From contig DASPVP010000016.1 in the NCBI GenBank assembly GCA_035622315.1, forward strand, positions 1 through 29,192: a stretch of 29,192 bases of DNA, written 5' to 3'. Below, in pieces: positions 24,632 through 29,192 of the stretch (its first letter is position 1; each line of letters opens with the position of its first letter). Source of the stretch: JAJPHJ01 sp035622315 (GTDB taxonomy: Bacteria > Vulcanimicrobiota > Vulcanimicrobiia > Eremiobacterales > Eremiobacteraceae). The translations under genes were made by a program, and so were the position numbers. The notes below the pieces were generated by a model, which was given only the letters and a program-made list of their open reading frames with translations, was not told where the DNA came from and ran no database searches.

Positions 24632-25804
24632 CTAGCGTAGCAGCTCCTCTGCGATGATCATCCGCTGGATCTCGTTCGTCCCCTCATAGATCGCCAAGAT
24701 GCGCGAATCGCGGTAAACGCGCTCGATACCGGTCTCCTTCATGAAGCCGCTGCCGCCGTGGATCTGCAGGGCGCGATCGACGACATGGATGGCCATGTCC
24801 GAACAATACCGCTTGGCCATCGCGGCCTCGATGCTGAAGCGCTCCCCGCGATCGGCTTTCCAAGCACCGTGGTACACCATGTTCCGCGCGGCGTAGATCT
24901 CGGTCGCCATGTCGGCGAGCATGAACTGCACCGCTTGCTGCTTGGCGATCGGCTTGCCGAACTGGATGCGCTCTTTCGCGTACGCGATCGACCGGTCGAG
25001 CATGAACTGCGAGCTCCCGACACAGCCTGCAGCGAGCGAGAGCCGGCCCATGTCGAGCGTCTTCATCGCGGTGATGAATCCCATGCCGGGTTTGCCGATG
25101 ACGTTGTCGGCTGGGACCTTAGCGTCTTGGAAGATGAGCTCGCAGGTGTGGCTGCCGTACAATCCCATCTTGCGATCCTTCGGCCCACGCGTGACTCCCG
25201 GAGCGTTCAGGTCCACCCACAAGGCGGTGATGCCGCCGCGCGCGCCGAGCGTTGGATCGGTCACCGCGAAGACGCTTGCGAAGTCTGCGATGTCGCCGCT
25301 CGTGATGAAATGCTTGACCCCGTTGAGGACGTAGCTATCGCCGTCGCGTCGTGCCGACGTGGAGATGTTCGCCGCATCGGAACCGGCGCCAGGTTCCGAG
25401 AGCGCAAAGCATGCCAGTTTTTGGCCTGCGCAGAGCTCGCGCATGTAGCGGTCCTTGAGCTCCTTGCCGCCGTCGAGATGCATCGCCATGGCCCCGATGC
25501 TGCAATGCGCGCCAAGCAGATTCGAAAAGGCGGCGCTCGCCCGTCCGAATTCCTCTAAAGCGACGCAGTAACCGAGCTCGCCGATGCCTGCGCCGCCGTA
25601 CTCTTCGGCGAAGGGCAGACCGAACAGGCCCATCTCGCGCATCTTGTCGATGGCATGGGCTGGGATCGCGTCCGTGGCTTCGACCTCGTCGGTCAGCGGC
25701 CACAGTTCTTTTTCGACGAACTCCCGGAGCGAGCGCTTGAGCAGCTTGAGGTCTTCGGGGAGTTCGAAGTTCAACGCGTCAGGTGCTTGGACGACAGCCG
25801 CCAT
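24632..25804 (-). CDS. Acyl-CoA dehydrogenase
   Basis: The 390-residue FAD enzyme carries the signatures FALSEPGAGSDAANISTSA (133-151) and the C-terminal QIHGGSGFMKETGIERVYRD (348-367). The catalytic base is Glu374 in IYEGTNEIQR, the short/branched-chain position. It oxidises an acyl-CoA to the enoyl-CoA and passes electrons to ETF; chain length is not predictable. The ATG at 25804 has GGAGG seven bases upstream (complement of 25812-25816). The CoA ligase next to it runs the other way from the same point, and methylmalonate-semialdehyde dehydrogenase lies further right, so branched-chain or aromatic acid breakdown is possible. It converges with the small membrane protein, six bases apart, without a visible terminator. 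Confidence 0.96.
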   Translation of the reverse strand: MAAVVQAPDALNFELPEDLKLLKRSLREFVEKELWPLTDEVEATDAIPAHAIDKMREMGLFGLPFAEEYGGAGIGELGYCVALEEFGRASAAFSNLLGAHCSIGAMAMHLDGGKELKDRYMRELCAGQKLACFALSEPGAGSDAANISTSARRDGDSYVLNGVKHFITSGDIADFASVFAVTDPTLGARGGITALWVDLNAPGVTRGPKDRKMGLYGSHTCELIFQDAKVPADNVIGKPGMGFITAMKTLDMGRLSLAAGCVGSSQFMLDRSIAYAKERIQFGKPIAKQQAVQFMLADMATEIYAARNMVYHGAWKADRGERFSIEAAMAKRYCSDMAIHVVDRALQIHGGSGFMKETGIERVYRDSRILAIYEGTNEIQRMIIAEELLR

Positions 25805-27425
25805 GAGAGGACCTCCGCAACGAGTGGGTATCGGTGCTTCGCGCGCCGGGTCCGAACGCTCCTACCCAGGGCGCGGCCGCGAGCCCGAACAATACCAACG
25901 CGTGCTGGAGAACCTTCGCGCCGCCCCTGAGTGGCGCCCCACGCGTCCATGGAAGGAGTGGGAAGCCGAACGCGATCTCCTGTTGCACCGCTTTGTGAAC
26001 GAACAGCTCTATCCGTATAGCCCGTTCTATCGCCGGCTGTTCGACGCGCATAAGATCAAGCCGTCCTCGATCCGGCGGATCGCAGACCTGCGACAACTTC
26101 CCTTCACCACAAAGCATGACATCGCGCCCACGCCCGATCAGCCCGCGCGCCCGCTCGACTTCGTGTTGCAGCCAACGGAGGACGCGATCCGCCATGCGGC
26201 GCCCAAAGCGGTAGCGGCGCGACTGCTCTTCGAACGTCTGCGCTCTGGCGCAGCGGCGGTGCAACGCCGCCTGCAGCTCGAATACCAGCCGGTGCACGTC
26301 ACCTATACCACCGGACGCTCCGCGCAGCCCACGCAGTTCCTGTACGCGTCGATGGATTTTGAGCGCCTCTTCGTCGTGGGCAAGCGGCTCATGGAGTTGT
26401 GCGGCGCGAAGATGGGCGATCGCGCGCTCAACGTCTTCCCGTTCGCGCCGCATCTGGCGTTCTGGCAGACCTTCGCCGTGGGCCAAGCGATGAGCATGCT
26501 GTTCGTGCACACGGGCGGGGGCAAGGTGATGGGGACGGCAGGCAACATCGCGGCGCTCGAGCGCTTGCAACCCTTCATGCTGATCGGCGTGCCCGGCTAC
26601 ATCTATCACATGTTGCGACAAGCGAGCGAGCAGCGCGTGTCGCTCGCGAGCTTGCGCATCATAGCGCTCGGCGCCGAGCGCGTCGCGCCGGCGCTCAAGG
26701 CGCGCCTCATGGGGTTGTGCGCGCAGATGGGTGCGCCCCATGTGGTTGTCCACGGCGTGTACGGCTTCACGGAAGCGCGAGCGGCGTGGGGCGAGTGCGT
26801 TCCGCCGAACGCTGAAACCTCGTTCGGCTATCACACGTATCCTGACTACGACGTCTTCGAGATCGTGCATCCCGAAACCGGCGAGCCAGTGGGCCCGGGC
26901 GAGCGCGGCGAGATCGTCTACACCGGACTCTCGGGGCGCGGTTCGTGCGTTCTGCGATATCGCACCGGCGACGTCGCCGAGGGGGGCATCACGTACGATC
27001 CCTGCCCGGGGTGCGGCCGGGTCGTGCCGCGCATCTCGAGCAGCATCTCGCGCCGCTCTGACGTGGGAGAATTCAAACTGACGAAGATCCGTGGCACGCT
27101 CGTCGATCTGAACAGCTTCATGCACGTTATGCCCCAGGTCCAGGAAGTCGTCGAGTGGCAGCTCGTCGTGCGCAAGCACAACGACGACCCGGACGACTTG
27201 GACGAGCTGGCGCTCTACATCGCCTTGCGCCCAGGATGCGACGCGGCCGTCGTCAAGCAGCAGATCGCCGCGCGGCTGATGTCTGCGATCGAGATCGTGC
27301 CGAACCAGATCGAGGTGCTTCCCTTAACGCAGCTTGAGGAGAACCTCGGTCTCGACACGCAGCTCAAAGAGACGCGCATCCGGGATCTGCGCAACGTGCT
27401 GAAAGCGCCGGTCGGCCAGTCCTAA
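25803..27425 (+). CDS. PaaK-type phenylacetate-CoA ligase/CapK-like adenylate-forming enzyme
   Basis: The 540-residue protein belongs to the adenylate-forming family related to phenylacetate-CoA ligase. Visible parts are the N-terminal YSPFYRRLFDAHKI, TKHDI, the phosphate loop VTYTTGRSAQPTQF, HGVYGFTEARAAWGE, the acyl-adenylate motif RYRTGDVAEGG, the zinc-like CPGCGRVVPRI, and the C-terminal domain with IEIVPNQIEVLP. The loop TTGRSAQPT is less glycine/serine-rich than the classical SSGTTGKP. The acid activated is unknown. The first in-frame ATG is 25803, which shares the CATG with the ATG of the divergent acyl-CoA dehydrogenase and has no ribosome site. GTG at 25824 is an alternative, with AGAGG twelve bases upstream. 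Confidence 0.88.
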   Translation: MRGPPQRVGIGASRAGSERSYPGRGREPEQYQRVLENLRAAPEWRPTRPWKEWEAERDLLLHRFVNEQLYPYSPFYRRLFDAHKIKPSSIRRIADLRQLPFTTKHDIAPTPDQPARPLDFVLQPTEDAIRHAAPKAVAARLLFERLRSGAAAVQRRLQLEYQPVHVTYTTGRSAQPTQFLYASMDFERLFVVGKRLMELCGAKMGDRALNVFPFAPHLAFWQTFAVGQAMSMLFVHTGGGKVMGTAGNIAALERLQPFMLIGVPGYIYHMLRQASEQRVSLASLRIIALGAERVAPALKARLMGLCAQMGAPHVVVHGVYGFTEARAAWGECVPPNAETSFGYHTYPDYDVFEIVHPETGEPVGPGERGEIVYTGLSGRGSCVLRYRTGDVAEGGITYDPCPGCGRVVPRISSSISRRSDVGEFKLTKIRGTLVDLNSFMHVMPQVQEVVEWQLVVRKHNDDPDDLDELALYIALRPGCDAAVVKQQIAARLMSAIEIVPNQIEVLPLTQLEENLGLDTQLKETRIRDLRNVLKAPVGQS

Positions 27426-27433
27426 GCCGAAGC

Positions 27434-27619
27434 CTACACGGTCGCTGTCGGCTTTGTCGAGGGCAGCGTGAAAGGAGTAGGCGACGCGGAAGCTGAGGCC
27501 GACGGCGACGGGGAGGGCGAGGCTTGACTCGCTGAATCTTTGAGGTCGTGCCCTGTCGACGCCACGTACGAGCCGACGAAGATAGCGACGCCGAGGACCA
27601 ATGCTGCGAAAACTTTCAT
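27434..27619 (-). CDS. Small exported Ser/Pro/Ala-rich protein of unknown function
   Basis: The 61-residue product starts at ATG 27619 with a hydrophobic segment (FAALVLGVAIFVGSYVAS, about 3-20) that could be a signal anchor. A low-complexity tail of alternating Ser, Pro and Ala (SPSPSPSASASASPTP) follows, ending STKPTATV. Simple-sequence tails of this kind are common in wall- or surface-associated linkers. The ribosome site is weak and a longer frame to 27670 exists. It converges with the CoA ligase gene, whose stop is eight bases away. It could be a minor membrane-anchored protein or a false gene caused by the repeat-rich codons. Confidence 0.5.
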   Translation of the reverse strand: MKVFAALVLGVAIFVGSYVASTGHDLKDSASQASPSPSPSASASASPTPFTLPSTKPTATV

Positions 27620-27716
27620 ATTCAGTTGATGCCCCGGATGCCGCGCATCAAACGCGTCGTGCAGGCGCATGCTTGTGCGGCCCCCGAACTAGGCGCTCCT
27701 CACTGGGAAGGGCATT

Positions 27717-28178
27717 ATGGCACGAGCAACAACCAGACACTCACCTCCTGTCGTGGCGCTTTTGCCGCTATTCGTCACGGTCGCGGTCGCGCTCAGCGGC
27801 TGCTCCGTGCACGTGACGCCGGTCGCGCCGACCCGTAGCAGCATCGCGCGCATCGGCTTGCCGGTCTATCCGGGGTCAAGGCCGGTGCAGGGCGAGGATA
27901 TCTCCCAAAACGTCGGGTCGATGAACGTCAATACACTCGACGCTGGCTTCACGACCTCGGATACGCTGGACAAAGTCGCGTCATTCTATCAGGCAAAGGT
28001 GCCGAAGACAGCGCAGCGGCTCAACCTTTCCATGGGCTTTGCGACCGGCGTGACCTTCCAGTTCTATGAGGGTGTCTACCAAAAGCAAGTTGTCATCGTC
28101 AGCGCGAAAAACGTCAGGATGATCTGGCTCAAGTCGATGCAGCTTCTGCAGACGCCCGCGGCATCCGCGTCGCCGTAA
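27717..28178 (+). CDS. Lipoprotein of unknown function
   Basis: The 153-residue protein has a signal peptide with lipobox (VTVAVALSGCS; Cys29), so it is probably lipid-anchored at the cell surface or periplasm. The mature part has a segment IGLPVYPGSRPV followed about 30 residues later by FTTSDTLDKVASFYQAKVP. This pattern of a YPGA-type strand then an FY helix occurs in small uncharacterised exported domains of other bacteria. GGAAGGG lies five bases before the ATG. Nothing suggests an enzyme. Its TAA is followed at once by the hairpin used by the converging dehydrogenase gene. Confidence 0.83.
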   Translation: MARATTRHSPPVVALLPLFVTVAVALSGCSVHVTPVAPTRSSIARIGLPVYPGSRPVQGEDISQNVGSMNVNTLDAGFTTSDTLDKVASFYQAKVPKTAQRLNLSMGFATGVTFQFYEGVYQKQVVIVSAKNVRMIWLKSMQLLQTPAASASP

Positions 28179-28179
28179 G

Positions 28180-28206
28180 AAAAAGGGGCGATTTTCAATC
28201 GTCCCC
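28180..28206 (-). terminator. Probable intrinsic terminator of mmsA, formed by hairpin repeat copy 4
   Basis: On the minus strand, GGGGACGATT-GAA-AATCGCCCC (28206-28185) forms a strong stem with one bulged base, followed by TTTTTCTT. It lies about 30 bases after the mmsA stop. Confidence 0.75.
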
Positions 28207-28212
28207 TACACG
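28185..28212. repeat. Hairpin repeat element, copy 4
   Basis: GGGGCGATTTTCAATCGTCCCC followed by CTACACG. The core GATTTTCAATCG (28190-28201) is identical to 21601-21612. Together with copy 5 it makes a near-tandem pair, sharing TCAATCG, CCCC and CTACA. Confidence 0.65.
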
Positions 28213-28220
28213 TCAAACCC

Positions 28221-28243
28221 GGTTATCAATCGCCCCTACATGG
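28221..28243. repeat. Hairpin repeat element, copy 5 (half copy), containing the mmsA stop codon
   Basis: GGTTATCAATCGCCCCTACATGG repeats the right half of copy 4 (TCAATCG, CCCC, CTACA). CTA at 28236-28238 is the complement of the TAG stop of mmsA, so the element provides the last codons of the gene. The left half of the hairpin is missing. Confidence 0.6.
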
Positions 28244-29192
28244 TGGGCATCGTGAAGGACGAGCCGTCGCGGATCGATGACGGCCAGGTGACCGTCGTGG
28301 ATTTGAGCCGCGTGTAGAAGCGCACGCCTTCGGGTCCGTGGACGTGGTGATCGCCGAACAAGGAACGTTTCCATCCGCCGAAGCTGTGGAACGCCATGGG
28401 CACTGGGATCGGCACGTTGATGCCCACCATCCCGGCTTGTACGTGATGATCGAACCAGCGCGCGGTATCACCGTCGCGCGTGAAGATCGCGACCCCGTTG
28501 CCGAACTCGTGATCGTTGACGAGTTCGAGGGCCTCACCAGGCGTCTTGACGCGCACGAGCGATAGTACAGGGCCGAAGATCTCCTCGCGATACACTCGCA
28601 TGTCGGGGCGCACGCGGTCGAGCAACGTCGGTCCGAGGTAGAAGCCGGAACGCGAACCTGCCTCGTGCTCTCTGCCATCCACCACGATCGCAGCGCCTTC
28701 GCGTTCCGCGATGTCGATATAGGAGCGTACCTTTTCTCTGTGCTCGCCTGTGACGAGCGGGCCCATCTCCGTGTCCGCTGCTGTAGGATCGCCGACGCGT
28801 AACGCGCGCAGCCGCTCCTGTATCCTCGGGAGGAGACGATCGGCGACGGCATCTCCGACGGTGACCACGACAGAGATCGCCATGCAGCGCTCGCCAGCCG
28901 ACCCGTAGGCAGCGCCGACGATCGCGTCCACCGTCTGATCGAGATCGGCGTCCGGCATGACGACCAAATGGTTCTTCGCGCCGCCCAGGGCTTGCACGCG
29001 CTTGCCCGCCGCAGTGCCGCGCGTGTAGACGAATTGGGCGACTGGCGTGGAACCGACGAAGCTCACAGCCTTGACATCCGGATGATCGAGCAGGGCCGTC
29101 ACCGCGTCTTTGGCGCCGTTGACGACGTTGAGAACACCGGCCGGTGCACCGCACTGCGTGAGGATGCGCGCGAGCTCGAGCGGGAGCGAAGG
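28236..29192 (-). CDS. mmsA: Methylmalonate-semialdehyde dehydrogenase (CoA-acylating), C-terminal part (5' end outside window)
   Basis: The frame is open to the right edge; the visible 318 residues start PSLPLELARILTQCGAPAGV, well inside an aldehyde dehydrogenase, and about 185 N-terminal residues should lie beyond the window. The motif SFVGSTPVAQFVY, the run QALGGAKNHLVVMPDAD and the nucleophile cysteine (visible residue 103) in GERCMAISVVV are typical of MmsA rather than other aldehyde dehydrogenases. The enzyme converts methylmalonate semialdehyde to propionyl-CoA in valine or inositol breakdown. The C-terminus has FTRDGDTARWF and FHSFGGWKRSLFGDHHVHGP. The TAG stop lies inside a hairpin repeat and is followed by a likely terminator. 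Confidence 0.95.
   Translation of the reverse strand, partial: PSLPLELARILTQCGAPAGVLNVVNGAKDAVTALLDHPDVKAVSFVGSTPVAQFVYTRGTAAGKRVQALGGAKNHLVVMPDADLDQTVDAIVGAAYGSAGERCMAISVVVTVGDAVADRLLPRIQERLRALRVGDPTAADTEMGPLVTGEHREKVRSYIDIAEREGAAIVVDGREHEAGSRSGFYLGPTLLDRVRPDMRVYREEIFGPVLSLVRVKTPGEALELVNDHEFGNGVAIFTRDGDTARWFDHHVQAGMVGINVPIPVPMAFHSFGGWKRSLFGDHHVHGPEGVRFYTRLKSTTVTWPSSIRDGSSFTMPTM

Noticed and set aside
25779..27179. Long minus-strand open frame opposite the CoA ligase gene
   Set aside because: Its translation is Arg/His/Ala-rich without a recognisable domain, as expected for an antisense frame of a high-GC gene; the plus-strand frame has clear PaaK motifs.
27425..27455. AAGCCGA / TCGGCTT as a terminator after the CoA ligase gene
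   Set aside because: The seven-base stem encloses a 17-base loop and only a short T-run follows, too weak to call.

Overview
This is a 29 kb, high-GC (roughly 62%, estimated by eye), gene-dense bacterial chromosome segment with 30 protein genes. I see no tRNA, rRNA, CRISPR array, insertion sequence or phage gene. Housekeeping genes (gyrA, trxA, selA, selB, tsaE, tsaB, rimI, yqeK, rsfS) sit beside exported and lipid-anchored proteins. Nothing here fixes the phylum. GyrA and YqeK read like those of Terrabacteria-type lineages, and many exported proteins are unfamiliar, so an uncultivated phylum (Eremiobacterota-like is one guess, low confidence) fits better than a well-studied genus.

Layout. 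(1) 1-5708, plus strand: the C-terminal part of a bacterial alpha-2-macroglobulin that lacks the thioester motif, a secreted protein of unknown function, and an M48 zinc protease with a long unrecognised C-terminal half. (2) 5725-10961, minus strand: a sulfur gene set read from 10961 downward. It encodes a persulfide dioxygenase-rhodanese fusion with CstB-like architecture, an exported DsrE-like protein, a TauE/SafE permease, a single-domain rhodanese, a diheme cytochrome c resembling thiosulfate dehydrogenase TsdA, an HD hydrolase and MsrA. A two-domain thiosulfate sulfurtransferase (11084-11953) is divergent from it. The 122-base space between them holds an AT-rich inverted repeat that could be an operator. 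(3) 12004-21546, minus strand: gyrA, trxA, selA, a DUF4097-like lipoprotein, selB, a DUF318/ArsP-type permease, an EamA transporter and a PaaI-type thioesterase, closely spaced and ending at a strong bidirectional terminator shared with the sulfurtransferase. (4) 21710-24625, plus strand: tsaE-tsaB-rimI-yqeK-rsfS and a small membrane protein, joined by stop/start overlaps (tRNA t6A synthesis, N-acetylation, Ap4A turnover, ribosome silencing). (5) 24632-29192: acyl-CoA dehydrogenase, a divergent PaaK-type CoA ligase, a small Ser/Pro-rich exported protein, a lipoprotein, and the C-terminal part of methylmalonate-semialdehyde dehydrogenase.

How the genes could work together. The CstB-like enzyme would oxidise glutathione persulfide or a related low-molecular-weight persulfide and pass sulfane sulfur to thiosulfate. 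The rhodaneses and DsrE protein would shuttle sulfane sulfur, the TauE-type permease would export sulfite or a related anion, and the TsdA-like cytochrome would oxidise thiosulfate to tetrathionate outside the membrane. This is inferred from family membership and gene order.

The most unusual non-coding signal is a set of short hairpin elements with a GTAG/CTAC edge at 9518, 13386, 21569, 28185 and 28221. Two supply the stop codon of the adjacent gene and one appears to be the terminator of the last gene.
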